Source: Cercis canadensis
Lineage: Eukaryota; Streptophyta; Magnoliopsida; Fabales; Fabaceae
Assembly: GCA_003255065.1 (NCBI GenBank)
Contig: QAOA01005170.1
Location: 88,569 to 152,568 of the forward strand
DNA length: 64,000 bases
Direction of reading: 5' to 3'
Shown here: one piece after another, positions 35,085 through 46,559 of the stretch
Numbering within the stretch: the stretch's first letter is position 1
Layout: every line of letters begins with the position of its first letter
The notes under the pieces: model-generated
Told to the model about the DNA's origin: nothing
Seen by the model: the letters and a program-made list of their open reading frames with translations, nothing else
Database searches by the model: none
Made by a program: the position numbers and the translations under genes

Positions 35085-35256
35085 TATTAGAGATTATAGT
35101 AAGCACGCATATCAGTAAGCATGCATATCAGCAAGTGTTCCACATGTTTCCTTTTCAGCTATTTTGGCTATATACATATAGCTCTCTTGTACTGAACTGG
35201 TGTATCAATTTTATCAATCATTTCGAATGTTCTCCTTCTTTTCTGTTAGTTTGTTA
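35085..35256 (+). repeat. Copia B right LTR
   Basis: 172 bp, same termini as the left LTR, with a duplicated AAGCANGCATATCAG unit. Followed directly by target duplication CACAA. Confidence 0.9.
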
Positions 35257-35261
35257 CACAA

Positions 35262-35280
35262 CACTACCGTTGGTTGCCAT
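35262..35280 (-). pseudogene. Copia A gag start, separated by copia B
   Basis: ATG at 35278-35280 begins MATNGSVV. Removing copia B and one CACAA copy continues this frame directly into SVSQPTIPVF at 30413, which shows where the gag was interrupted. Confidence 0.8.
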
Positions 35281-35310
35281 GAATTTTACGCCCTTTCACA
35301 ACCGAACCTT

Positions 35311-35322
35311 GCTCTGATACCA
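35311..35322 (-). other. Copia A primer-binding site
   Basis: Reverse-strand TGGTATCAGAGC, a perfect complement of the initiator tRNA-Met 3' end, three bases downstream of the 5' LTR. Confidence 0.85.
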
Positions 35323-35325
35323 ATT

Positions 35326-35620
35326 TGATAGTCAGATTAAAGAACTGAACACGTACTAACAGAGTATTTGAACTGCTGGTTCTTCTTTTATTACTCTCTT
35401 ACTGAATTACAAAGCATGCCTTCTTAAATAGGCTTTAAATCATAACAAACTAAGTTAATAAACTCCGAAATTCTAGGCACTACTACGTACAAAATCAAAA
35501 CAGAAAATATCAAGGAACTAGCTAACAACCAGGTAAAGATCAAATACCACAGTCAACTAAAGATCATGTACCAATAGGAGACTAAGTCAAACACGTGCCA
35601 CTTTGAATCATTCTCCAACA
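35326..35620 (-). repeat. Copia A 5' LTR
   Basis: A 295-bp unit reading TGTTGGAG ... CTATCA on the reverse strand, ending next to the primer site. The partner 3' LTR is absent, so age cannot be estimated from LTR divergence. Confidence 0.75.
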
Positions 35621-36872
35621 ATAAAGAGTTTGGGTTCGGTCACTAGTTTAAGCCTTTCTGTAATTGAAAGAAAAATTATCTTAGTGGTTCCAAAGACAAT
35701 AGCCTGTGCTGAATATATGCTCCCTTTCTCCCTTTTAAATAGTTTTCTTTTTTCTTGGTTGAGATGTTTCAGAACACATCCAAAAGTGCTAAACCTTTGC
35801 ACAAATGTTCTGCACAGAACTTTTTTTATTTATTTTTTTCCTTTTATGTTGGACGGCTGACCTATTAGCTTTAAAATGCTACGCTCCTCCCCACTATATA
35901 CTCAGAGAAACTCCGAGCCCTAAATCTCTCTGTTTCCATGTAAGAATGGCACCTGAAAATTGCATAATTTATATACAATTACTTGTTCAATTATCGGCGT
36001 TTTTAAGGGGTATGGATATTCAGGTCTAGATATTCAGGTGTGTCCTACAGTAACCGACTAACTCATGAGTTTTTAGCAAAAATAAAGGGGATGGATGAGG
36101 GCAAGGAAAAAAACTGAAACAAATTCCATTACGTCCTGTTGGAGCTTTAGCGGAAGAATTTGGTGAGTGAAATAAAAGCGCTGTTAGTCCTGTTGGAAGG
36201 GCTTTCAACCAAGGAATAATGGAACAAGTTAAGATTGAAATTGTTAGAATGTTTCATTCAACGGGTTTTTTTTTTTTTTTTTTTNTTTTTTTTTTTTTTT
36301 TGTCATAAATAGATAGAGTTAGAATTTTTAGCTAGAGATATGGGACATAGAGATTCAAACCTTAAGCGTCAACTTTTTTAGGAGATTTTTAGACCAATTG
36401 TGCTTGTGCAATTGGTCTTTCTTTAAATGTTGCAAATGATTTTTATTACATGAATGCTGCAATGTGGATTGGTTGTTATGGTGTTTTTGTTAGTGTGTAT
36501 TCTAGGTTGATGGCTGTTTTCTGTACCTTAGATTAATGGCTGATTTTTTTTTTTTTTTTTTTTTTTTTACAAGGGAGTGCATCACATTCGGGAAAGAGAA
36601 ATGGAGTACATGACAGTAATAAAATCCTTGACATTAACCTTATGGTTCTTATAATCAAAGGAGGTGTCACTAAACTTAAATATCATTGGTTATTTGTGTT
36701 TTAATATTTGATTGTGTTGTATGATTTTATTTGTTTAATATATACCATTTCATATCGTACAAGGATAATATTAAACTCTCATATTCCCTTACTTGGGCAA
36801 CATAAATACTATTACTTTCATACAAACCAACCGCCTTAATTATTTAATGCTGAATTAATATAGGTTAGTCCA
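35621..36872. other. No gene seen; low-complexity tracts
   Basis: Contains poly-T runs at 36266-36301 (with an N at 36285) and 36548-36569. A TATA-like CTATATAC near 35893 precedes a short ATG frame at 35946-36029 (MAPENCIIYIQLLVQ...), but no continuation exon is identifiable, so I do not call a gene. Confidence 0.5.
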
Positions 36873-39586
36873 TTACACCACATTGCAGCTGCACACGACG
36901 TACTTCTTCATTGAACAGCAACATTTTTGGCAAAAAGCCAAGTTAAATAAGTTTCCAATGGTCTCAGGAAAGGTGAGCTGATAGGAGTGTGGAGTGCCAA
37001 AATGATCAATGACTTCACTGGTGAGATGTATCTGCACGTATTTTCTGAGCGCTATCACAAAACCGTCATGCTTAACATTTTCATTCCAGTTCTTAAACTC
37101 CTGAAGCGATCTCAGAATTGTAGTTCCACTGTGTCCGACAACTTCACCTTCTCGGATGAATATTGCCCATCCCTCATTGTTGTAATCATAGCTAGCAAAG
37201 AGAAGTAAAGACATGACACACATCATGACCCGGTCATTTTCAACAGTTTTGTTATGCTTCAACTTTGAGTAAAGGAAGCTCTCCAGTCTTGCCCAAAAGA
37301 ACCAAAAGGATGTGTAATTAGGCCAAAAGTAACTCAACTTTTCTTCAGCAATGGTTGTAATCATTGTTTGCATCTCCTCTTTTGTGCTCTTCCCCACATA
37401 GACCATCTTTAATGTCATATTAGCAGCACTTGCAACAGATGTCATAGTCTTTGTAAATGTTCGAATCCACTCAAGATTTCCACCTCCGTAGAGACATATA
37501 TATCTGTCTTTTGTCATCTGGGTTCAAAGGGGAACAAAAAAAGTCCATATGTTGATGTCAAATATAGTATTGAAGTGCGATGATTAGTTGGATATATACA
37601 TATAAAAATGTTGTTACCCATTCTAGAATGGGAGGATCAATGTGACCAATAATTGTCTCAAGGGTCGAAATCTGGGCATTCCACAAGTCTTCCTCCCTCT
37701 CACGAGTGAATGGGAATGCCGAATTTCCCCAAATCCACATCATGTCGATAGCATTTATAGAGGACACCCTGCCTTGTGGATCCTGGACTACTACAATGAG
37801 TCTGTTTGTGAAATTCCACTCCTCTTTGATTTGCTTAATGAGCGTTGGATCATTCAGAGGATGGTGGAAACTGTACCATGGCATCATTGACTTAAATTTT
37901 TTAAACTTGCGTTGATTCGAATAATTCCAGCTCGATCTGTCTACAACTGGGACCCATATCATTTCATAGAGTCCTTCAGACTTCATTGTTTGATCTTTAT
38001 ACAAGCTATCAAGTACTTGTATTTCTTCTTCTGAAATATTAAGATCTGATATGAGTAGTAACATATGTTTCCTCCGTTGTGTCCCCATATTAACCTGCTT
38101 ACTCAAAGAAGTGAAATGTTTTTTAAAATGCTGAAGGTAAGATATTTATAGAGGATTAGATTTCGGAACAAACCCTTGTTTCGTTAGAACCATTTACATC
38201 TGTCTGTAGATTATCTTCATCGGAGAATGTCAGACACTGGTGAATTATCTTCTGCTCTGCATTAATGTCAGTAGTGTAGGAAAAAGGGACTTTAATTCTT
38301 CCCCACAAGAAACTTGAAGTTCAATTTAATAATTTCAGTATCATAATTCATCATTAAATTTTTTTATAAGAACTGCAGAGTCATCATTAGAAATTAATTA
38401 TATTATTCCAAATTATTATGATCAGAATATGGTTATGCATTGCAGCCATCGCCTAAGTGAGCTCCTTATGTAAGTACTAAGCCTTAATTTTTTCTACATG
38501 GTAACCTAAAATACTGAAAGAAGTATTCTGGATTCAGATTTTAATTACAACTTGGTCTTTGTGCTCACCTATATATTGATAGCACATATCCAATTGGTTC
38601 ATGAGTTGCAGATGTATACTGTTGACCTTCGAAGCCAAAGTTGACAATTCCCATGCCTCTGCACTCGCTGAATTGTACCTGTGATCATTAATTATAAAAT
38701 GAGTTACTACTGTTTAGTCTGTTTTGAAAAGTAAGTGAGTTTGAGTAATCAAAACAGAGGCTTACTCATTTCTCAAGCTTATAATGCTAGCAATTTGTGA
38801 GGAACAAGTCACAATACTTTTGATGGTCCAATATACAGCATTAGGAATGAGGGCACTGGCAACAGATATAGCTGGTGCGTCCTCAAAAATATAGTAAAAT
38901 GGTAGATTCCATAATTCAGTAATGCACTTGGTTACATCCAATGAAGCCTTCACTAGTTTATTGAGTCTATCAAATTGAAGTTTCAGAGGGGAAGATTTGT
39001 CTCCAATGTTTGGCAGTTTCCTAAGGACGGCCAGAGACTCGGAAAGTGTATCAGCAGGGCATGGATGAACAAAAAGCCAAAATTCTCCGAAATTAACAGA
39101 AAACCCTGACAAGACTAACACCATCTTTGCATGCCATTGATAGCTAGACAGAGTATTAAGTAACTCCATCGTTTTTGCATGTGCATGTGCATGTGCACCT
39201 TCTTCCGACCAGTTGCAGGAGGATAGCTGCCAATTTAGTTATGTAATGCTCATTAAGAATTTTTTAGTCTTTGTTATGTTCTAGAGACGAGGAAGAAACT
39301 TCACTAAAATGTTTATCCTTTACAGCAGAAATATATATATATATATATATAACTGTAAAATTATGTAGATTTCAATATGAACAAACCTCGCGGGATAGTT
39401 TTTGTATGATTAATGTGTGATGCGTGTCCAATTCAGCCAAACCTGCAGCCTTCTCCGATGTCTCTGGTCTTTCTTCTTTTCCCTACTCATGGAATAAATA
39501 TGAATTAGTGAGGACATAAGAGTTAAACGTGCAGTGCCATAAGACAATAGTCCTAAACTAGCTAGCTAGTCACAAGAGGTTTGACT

Positions 39587-39625
<39 letters not shown>

Positions 39626-39859
39626 CATTTCCGCTCTTTTGCAATCAATTTCACTATAGCACCTGCTGCTCTAGCTAATTGTCCATACTTTCCGAATATG
39701 ATTTCTATGTTTTGTAGGGCCGTGCCTCAGGGCATATTGGTTGAAATTGATTCTTCTTTTTGATCAATCAAAACCCCTTCCCATCTACATCCGAGATCTT
39801 TCCAAATCTGCTGAATCACTCTTATGCTATGATCTTCTACATTCGAGATCTTTTCGTTC

Positions 39860-39890
<31 letters not shown>

Positions 39891-40610
39891 TAGTGGAAAT
39901 TAACTTACAGCATGTAAAACTTAAACACTTACATCTTTTAATAATTTTTTTTATAAGGTGAATTTTACTTATCCAATCAATTAATTATGTCTTATTATGG
40001 TATTGATTTTATATTTCAAATATTAAGGAAATTGAAAATGGCATGTAAAATTCCTAACAAACTTATCTAATTTATGACATTTTATTTATATTTTAAAGAA
40101 TTTTCTATTCATTAAATTTAGGTAATTCACTGGAGTACTAATTAATTATCAAAATTTATGAAAGTTTATAAGTATGATTTACATCTGAGAACTTTTAATT
40201 CAATAGTTAGATTTATGAAATTCACATTTCACAAAAAGTTATTCAATGGAGTAAGTGTGACAAATCTTACAATGGTATAAATTGATTCGGCCCACTCTAT
40301 ATATGTGTGTGTCTATATATATACATACATATTATGTTTGTTAATTAAAAAAAAGTAAATGGCATGAATTTAAAAGTAGCACAATAAAAGTAACAGAATA
40401 GAAATGGCATACATGAAATTCACCGGTGCTGCAAGCAATGGCTTGAATCAAGATTTGCTCAGTGATATTGATAACCTGATCGACAACAAATTCACGACCA
40501 TGGGGAGTGTGGCTTGCCTGAACTTGCTTCAGGATGGCACTGTCGTTGAATGCTGTCTGCATCGTACCCTCATTTCTTAGTTGCATCTTGTCAGCTGTTA
40601 ACCTATACAT
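36873..40610 (-). CDS. SEO: Sieve element occlusion (SEO) protein gene B, seven exons
   Basis: Encodes a P-protein subunit that forms filaments in phloem sieve elements and seals them after injury. Reverse-strand exons with matching phases and GT-AG ends: 40610-40413, 39482-39387, 39226-38766, 38678-38569, 38256-38174, 38094-37618, 37517-36873, about 690 codons, near normal family length. Seen in order: N-terminal signature [12 protein letters not shown]-domain ([33 protein letters not shown]); thioredoxin-fold-like middle [19 protein letters not shown]-domain [24 protein letters not shown]; and Cys-rich end [15 protein letters not shown]. No internal stop. The linker encoded by exon 5 (28 residues) is shorter than I expect. 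The start is the first ATG of exon 1 after a TATA box; an extra upstream exon cannot be excluded. Intron 1 contains a plastid rpl2 relic. Confidence 0.9.
39178..39198. repeat. GCATGT repeat inside SEO exon 3
   Basis: About three and a half copies of the hexamer encode alternating His-Ala (GAHAHAHAK) in the SEO N-domain, a position where repeat-length change would alter the protein by two residues per unit. Confidence 0.7.
39327..39351. repeat. (AT)n microsatellite in SEO intron 2
   Basis: An uninterrupted AT run of about 24 bases between exons 2 and 3. Confidence 0.85.
39583..39627. repeat. (TA)n(TG)n compound microsatellite at plastid-relic edge
   Basis: TA repeats pass into TG repeats and end where rpl2 homology begins, so the left edge of the relic is a repeat-associated breakpoint. 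Confidence 0.85.
39629..39780 (-). pseudogene. rpl2: Decayed plastid rpl2 fragment in SEO intron 1
   Basis: About 150 bases match 566-710 of the intact plastid block: the end of the rpl2 intron and the first 45 or so codons of exon 2. By eye there are 13 differences, 8 of them G-to-A or C-to-T, the pattern of methylated-cytosine decay in nuclear plastid DNA. The flanking intron sequence to the right is also shared with copy A, so the insertion predates the duplication. Confidence 0.85.
39862..39891. repeat. (TA)n microsatellite in SEO intron 1
   Basis: A pure TA run; copy A has only a short TATATATA at the matching place (near 918). Confidence 0.85.
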
Positions 40611-40708
40611 CAAAAGAAAACAGAACAGAATCTAGATATGTGTTTTTTTTTCTCTTTTATCTGCGTAATTGCGTTGCCAATGTTGTTGTACATTTACGGA
40701 GTTAGGAG

Positions 40709-40718
40709 TTATATATAT
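40709..40718 (-). promoter_or_regulatory. Putative TATA box of SEO gene B
   Basis: Reverse-strand TATATATAAC about 100 bases upstream of the ATG at 40610, conserved in copy A at 1720-1728. The spacing allows a 60-80 base leader. Confidence 0.5.
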
Positions 40719-41067
40719 TGAGAGCAGGAGGAATAAAGGTTTATTGAACAACTACCTTGCTTGCAATTGGATGTAAAAAATATAAACGTGATGGGCAAAA
40801 CATATTCACGTGGTGAGCAACATATTCTTTTCTCTCAAACCTCTTTGAGAATATATCTTTCTTTATTGTCTAACTATTTGTTCTTTGAAATTCAAAATTC
40901 ACCGGAAAGCTGAGTTAAAGCATTATATGGTATGTAGTTGCATTCGAATCTTACAAAGAATATATTCATTTTAGGTGAAAACAACAAAGAATACCTTTTT
41001 AAAAAAAACATTTAATATAATGTAACGAGTTAATATATCATAAAAGAAAGAGAAGAATGCTTCTTAC

Positions 41068-41250
41068 TAGGGGTGTTCACGGGTCGCTTCGGGCAGTTTG
41101 AACCTCATTCTAGAAACCAAACCACAAGTAAATGTGCGGGTTGGTTCGGTTCGGTTTGGTGTGAAATAGGGAATGAAACCGAAGCAAAACGCATGAGTTG
41201 GTTCGGTTTGGTTTGGGCGGTTTCGCGGGTTGAACCGCACACAATTGTTG
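41068..41250. repeat. hAT left terminal and subterminal repeats
   Basis: Inverted repeat followed by several GGTTCGGTTTGG and GCGGGTTGAACCGC motifs, mirrored at 47280-47465. Confidence 0.8.
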
Positions 41251-41439
41251 TCTCATGTAAACCTAATTAACAAGTGGGTACAGAAAATCTGAAACAGCAA
41301 GGAAGCTTGAACATTCTAACAAAATAACAAATATCCAACTTTCACCATTATTTAATCAAATATCCAACATTCAAAGTTTGAAACATAATAACATTGACAA
41401 ACAACAGTAGTTTAAGAATTTAACCATAATTAAACATCC

Positions 41440-41660
41440 ACCAAATGATAAAACAGCAGCTACCAAGTACCAACAAACCACCAAAGGATCAAACAGCAGC
41501 CAGCTACGAAGGAACCACCAAATCATCAAACAGCAGCTACCAAGAAAGTATCAACTACAAACAAACTACAAAGTAATATAATCTAGCTACCAAGTACCAA
41601 CAAACAAAGTACCAGCAGCTACCAAGTAGCAAGTACCAACAAAGTTACAAACCACCTTGG
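41440..41660. repeat. Imperfect CAGCAGCTACCAAGTACCAA repeats in hAT
   Basis: At least four imperfect copies of an AACAGCAGCTACCAAG-type unit, downstream of the transposase gene on its strand. No coding role seen. Confidence 0.65.
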
Positions 41661-41694
41661 TGAAATGCTAAGCAACTTTTCAATTCTGAACACA

Positions 41695-41886
41695 CTAACT
41701 TGATTTGAGAGCTGAGCAATTTTTGAGATGGCAAAACAAGCATGATGTCCCAGTCTTCCTTGTGTCAATGTTGAATTTTCTGGCAAAGTGATTGCAAGTA
41801 TAATGCAGCCAAGTATCATTTTCATCTACAGCAACCTTGGTGAAATGGTTCAAAAATTCTGATTTGGGCCTTCTATTCCCGTTCAA
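41695..41886 (-). pseudogene. Second BED zinc-finger remnant in the hAT element
   Basis: A 63-codon reverse-strand frame reads RPKSEFLNHFTKVAVDENDT, YTCNHFARKF and GTSCLFCHLKNC, the layout of a plant BED zinc finger (aromatic start, Cys pair, His/Cys end). The second cysteine of the CNHC pair is phenylalanine. It lies 300 bases downstream of the transposase C terminus, whereas the main gene has its own BED finger at the N terminus, so it is probably a leftover exon of a second, related gene. BED fingers bind DNA. Confidence 0.55.
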
Positions 41887-42202
41887 CTAAACAGTAAGAA
41901 ACATAACATAAAATCAGTCCACAGTCAATTAGTCTTAAAGCAAGAAACATAACAGAATTTCAGTCATTCAGACAAGGAAAAAAAAATGAAAGAGCATTAG
42001 AAGATAGACCTTTTATAAATAAAGTATCAGTCAATGACAATCTATTGAATCTTCGTCCCGACTTCACTTTCAGTTACATTTGACAATTCTAGTTCAATAA
42101 AACACAAAAAACCAACACAAATATTTCATAAAGTCAGCTAGTTGATAGTGAACTTAAATTGAATAATGTTAAGTTTTCAATCAGAATTTCATAAGAAAGA
42201 AA

Positions 42203-44343
42203 TTAACCTGATTCCATAGATTGGATTTCATCCAATTCGGTACAAAGATCAATAACTTTCTTGGGAGATTTCAACCAATTTTGGCAACAAACCAAAGCCT
42301 CGACAGTTGTAGGTGCAAGTGAGCTACGAAATGGGTCAAGAATTCGACCCCCAGTGCTGAAAGCAGACTCAGATGTACTGTAGACACCAGTATGGCCAAT
42401 ATATCCCTTACCATGTGAGACAACACATAATACCTCAACCTCTTCCCCTTCCATCACTTGAGAATTTCAAATCCATCATAATCATCCTCTACCCCATCTT
42501 CCAAGTATCTATCTAATTCACTCTTCTTCACTTCAATCTGTTGTCTTTTCACTGTCAATTTAAACTCTGATGACCAGCTGTCATCATCATCTACCTCATG
42601 GTGTGAAGAAAAGTCTGATAGAGAACTAGAATCACCCGCATCAAGAGGCATAGGAAACTGGAGCCTGTAATTGTCATACAATCTTTGGAAGACATCTTTC
42701 AATTTTCCAAAGACTAATTCCCCCATCATCTTGCCATACATCCGATTGAAGCAAAAAATCCAATTATGCTAACTTATACCTAGGATCTAGAATGACAGCC
42801 ACAAATAAAAGGTAATTGGTATTGTCACTACTAGCATCCCAATATTTATCAAATTTGGATTTCATGCTTATTGCCATACTATGCAAAACTTCATCATTAG
42901 TAGACTTCCATTTTATCAAGGTTCTTGCAATGCAGCACAATTGTTGAAAAAATTCATTTGAAGTCACATTTAAAGAACTAGAAAATGAAAGGGTTGCATC
43001 ATAAAAAATCTTTAGGAACTTGGTAAAAACTCGGGCCCTCGCCCAATCTTCTGCAGTGGGAGGCCCCCCCCCCCTCTCTCTCTNCCCCCCTCTCTCTCTC
43101 TCTCGGCACTAAAGTAACACATGTACTGTACATCATCATCTTCAAGGCGTGTAAAGGCCTTTTCAAACTTTTCAGCTGCATCCAACATTAAATATGTGCT
43201 ATTCCACCTAGTAGGCACATCCATGCAAATCCCCTGTTTACTAGTTATCTTTGCTTCATCTATCATTCTTTTAAACAAAGCCATTTTCTTAGGGGATGAT
43301 CTCACATACTTACAAGCTGCCCTAATTCTTTTTATACAACCATCTATTTCTTTTAGTCCATCATTGACAATTAAATTCAATATATGTGCACAACACCTTA
43401 ATTGCATATATTGGCCATTTAATAATGCTCCATTGCACTCATTAACCCTCTATATCAAATAACTCAGAGCAGTATTATTAGAGCTAGCATTATCAACAGT
43501 GACTGTCCCAATATATGTAATCCCCCACTCTTTGATGCATATTTCCAATTGTTTCCCTATTGTGTCAGCCCTATGATCATCAACAAGACTAAAAGACAGA
43601 ATTTTTTTATTCAATTGCCAATCCTCATCTATGTAGTGAGCTGTCACACACGTGTAATTTAAATTCTGAATAGAAGTCCAAGTATCAGTAGTAAAACAGA
43701 CATGCTCATTTCTAGTTGCTAAGATACTCTTCAACTTATCTCTCTCATTATAATACATCGACATACGACTTCTTGCTATTGTTATGTGAGAAGGAATCTG
43801 AAATCGAGGTTGAGCAACTTGCATAAAACCCCTAAATCCTTCATTTTGAACAAACTTGAAGGACAACTCAGCTATGATAATCATTCTACATAGTTCAGTC
43901 CTACATTCATCTTGTTTGAACTCTAAAATCCTAATAGGGTCATTTCCACAACCTTCACCCTCTGGTTTTCTTGTTGCTCCAAGGGTTTTCTGTTTCTTAT
44001 CCTTAACCCTATGTGGATTTTTTATGCAAGCATCTAAATGATTTTTCATACTAGATGTGTCGTGGTTCCTACTACTGCATGCATACGACTTACTACAATA
44101 ATTACAGGCAGCCCTCTTCCCATCCTTATCCTTAGTAAAATGGGACCATACAACAGAAACAGGTATAACTGGTTTTTGTTTCAAGCTTACCTCAGCATTA
44201 GCATCCCCAGCTGCAAGTAGCTCAGGTTCAACCCCTAACTGAGTTTCAAATTCCAACAAATCCTCTATATCATCTGCAGCAGCAGTGCTGATTGGAGGAG
44301 TTGGAGCACTCCCCATTCCACTTTGAGTGCCAGCAGTCACCAT
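42203..44343 (-). pseudogene. hAT transposase (BED finger, RNase H-like, hATC), broken
   Basis: ATG at 44343 after a plausible acceptor. In order: acidic N terminus; BED finger VVWSHFTKDKDGKRAACNYC ... HLDAC; first catalytic region CFTTDTWTSIQN; VTVDNASSNN; CCAHILNLIV; DVPTRWNSTYLML; DWARARVFTKFLKIFYDAT; KFDKYWDASSDN; and the hATC dimerisation end [20 protein letters not shown]. Breaks: TAG at 43450, a CT/poly-C microsatellite with an N at 43084, a stop near 42745, a stop at 42454, and a frameshift before the hATC segment. About 700 codons in all, normal for the family, but not translatable. Confidence 0.92.
43066..43105. repeat. CT/poly-C microsatellite with N in the transposase
   Basis: A poly-C run, CT repeats, an N at 43084, then more C and CT repeats lie between the FSAE and GPPT positions of the transposase, expanding a variable linker. 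The true length is uncertain. Confidence 0.8.
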
Positions 44344-46555
44344 GATTACTGCACAGACTAAGTAAGATTAGACACTAACAACTAATTACTTGCACAAACT
44401 AAGTAAGGTTAGACATTCAAGAACAGTCCTAAACTGACTTCACTCAAATGAACCTTGATTACAACTTGCAATATCTGACCTGACTGTTCAAGTTGCTATT
44501 TTATACCACTAAGCCACTAACAACTAATTACTGGAAACATTGCTCAACTAACCTCTGACCCTATCATTCATGAGCAAAACAGAACAATATAAGACTAGGA
44601 CTGAATCTTTAGAACATTTGAATTTCTCAGAAAATAATGTCAAACATCACTGGAACTAATTTTTAACCACTAAAGATAAGGGAATAGTTCACTGGAAGGA
44701 CACGAGAAAATAGAACAAACTAAGACATAATCACAAGAATTAGAAACATAGCCAAATTCACCCTAAACACTCAGCAAATTGAGACAAATTGACCAACACT
44801 ATAAGTAATTAACAAACAGTGAAGAAAGGTACATTATATAGTTTCTGTCCCTCCCTGTTATCTCTCTCTAATAGGTATGAAAATGAAACTGTAAGATTTA
44901 CTCAAGGGATCATATAAGTTAGTTCCAATAAATTGAAACTTAACTCATTTCAGGACAAGTTAGACTTACAAGAGGACAAGTTTTCTAGCATGATATACCA
45001 GCCAAATTTTTTAAGATAACTTAAGTTCAATTTTTTATATTATCATTCCTAATAATGATCACAATTTTATCCATCCAGTTCTGTTTCAAGCTCTATACAA
45101 ATCTAGGCATATAAATTGACATATTCATGTGCCCTATGTTTTGTTGTTTTGTAATGAGTCAATGACTCAATGTGGTGAACTTCATATTTCCTTTTATAAA
45201 CACAAGAAACTATATTAGACCAAGATAGGATGAAACAGTACAAAGTCAGAAGATAAGACATCCTATGAATCAAATGCAAAAGAGAATAATGCTAAACAGA
45301 ACTAGGAAAACACATCAGAAGAATAACCATTCCAAGGATGCAGAACAAACCCAAGATTTTCCATAAACCCTAAAAAATTTGATTCATATATACCACACAG
45401 CAAGGTGATGCAGGAACAAATGCTCACTAATCTCAGAACTAGAAAAACATGTGACACATACATCAACCAAAAGCAAACTGTTAACTAGTAAAAGTTGACT
45501 TCATATTCAAAAGATAAGTGACAGCTTCACCATAACATGAATAGAATCTTTTAAGCAACAACACAGAAAAATTAAAAGGGACTCAAATTCAACGAGCCTT
45601 GCAAGACCAGAAGTAACACTAATAGTTTCCTTCCTGTATCAGAACAGAAGTATCTAATCCTGCATTACATGAGAACCTATGAGAACCCATTTGCAACACA
45701 CAGAAGAAAGTCAAGAAACACATAAGGGAACTAGCTGAAACCCTTCTATTAATAATTCAGTAAATTTCTTATGCCATGTCATGCAATAATAGAACAACTA
45801 TCAAGAATTAAAAACTTCTATACAAGCTTTAGTTTAATCTTCTAGCTACAAATAGATAGCCATATGTCAAAGAAATTTGAAAAAAACAAGACATACCATA
45901 AACAAATATTAATCAAAATCCACAAAGATTTCTAATGCAAATAGAATCTTTTAATCAGCAGTAGATTGCAATTAACATAAGCATTAAAAGGGACTAAAAC
46001 AGAGAGCTAGCATGGAACGAACTAGACATTGTTGATACTTGATAGTTCCCCAATCCCTCAATAGAGTTCCCCAATCCCACTGTAAATTCATAAGACAAAC
46101 ACCCCCACCCCAATTGTTGCTCAAATCCTCAAACAACATCAGTCAGCATGTCCCACAGTGAAGCCCTAAATTTATTTACTGAAGGAACCCTAATAAAAAA
46201 AACCTAATGGAATGAACCAGACTGTAGGAATCCAGTTGTTCCAAAACAAAAAGGAATGTACTAATTCAAATGATCAACAAATCAAAAACCCATTTGCGTC
46301 TATGTCACTCTAATCAGTAATCAAAAAAGGAAAATAGAATTCAAAATTTATTGGGAAAGTGAGCACATATCCATTAGCCCAACATTTATAATCACAAACA
46401 CAAATCCATAAGAAAAGCAAACTCAGAAAGCATCACTTATAATTATAATCCAAGCAAACCAAAGATAAAGCGAAATGTGAAACTAGAATGAACCAGAAAA
46501 TGGAATTAACATACATTCAAATACAAAGTTAAATTTCATAATAAAAAAGATGACA
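44344..46555. other. hAT interior upstream of transposase, no gene
   Basis: A-rich sequence on the forward strand with stops in all frames. A CTGTGCAG acceptor sits just upstream of the transposase ATG, so this is probably its long 5' intron. Confidence 0.5.
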
Positions 46556-46559
46556 AACT

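Larger units (their letters stand above)
30419..35256 (+). mobile_element. Ty1/copia element B, nearly complete, nested in copia A
   Basis: A 4,838-bp element with both LTRs (30419-30585, 35085-35256), a primer site abutting the left LTR, a purine tract before the right LTR, and a perfect 5-bp target duplication CACAA (30414-30418, 35257-35261). Domain order gag, protease, integrase, reverse transcriptase, RNase H identifies the copia superfamily. LTR termini are TA...TA rather than TG...CA. About six stops or frameshifts make it non-autonomous, but LTRs are still close, so insertion was fairly recent. Confidence 0.92.
28588..35620 (-). mobile_element. Ty1/copia element A, 3'-truncated, interrupted by copia B
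   Basis: Reverse-strand LTR retrotransposon: 5' LTR (35326-35620), primer site (35311-35322), gag start (35280), then the copia B insertion, then the rest of gag and pol through the integrase core, ending at about 28600. Reverse transcriptase, RNase H and the 3' LTR are missing, replaced by pararetrovirus DNA. Not autonomous. Confidence 0.85.

Noticed and set aside
30419-35256. Copia B as an autonomous element
   Set aside because: Stops at 31005, 32055, 33568, 33739, 34498 and 34576, a frameshift near 33480 and a damaged zinc knuckle prevent a full polyprotein.
35946-36240. Possible short gene start with TATA-like box and small ATG frame
   Set aside because: The frame ends within 28 codons at a weak donor and no matching downstream exon is visible.
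39327-39351. CRISPR or other ordered array in repeat-rich parts
   Set aside because: All repeats seen are microsatellites, minisatellites or telomere-like; no spaced direct repeats with unique spacers, and the genome is a plant.
39581-39763. Forward 60-codon frame near the second rpl2 relic
   Set aside because: Begins in a TA/TG microsatellite and is antisense to the rpl2 fragment.
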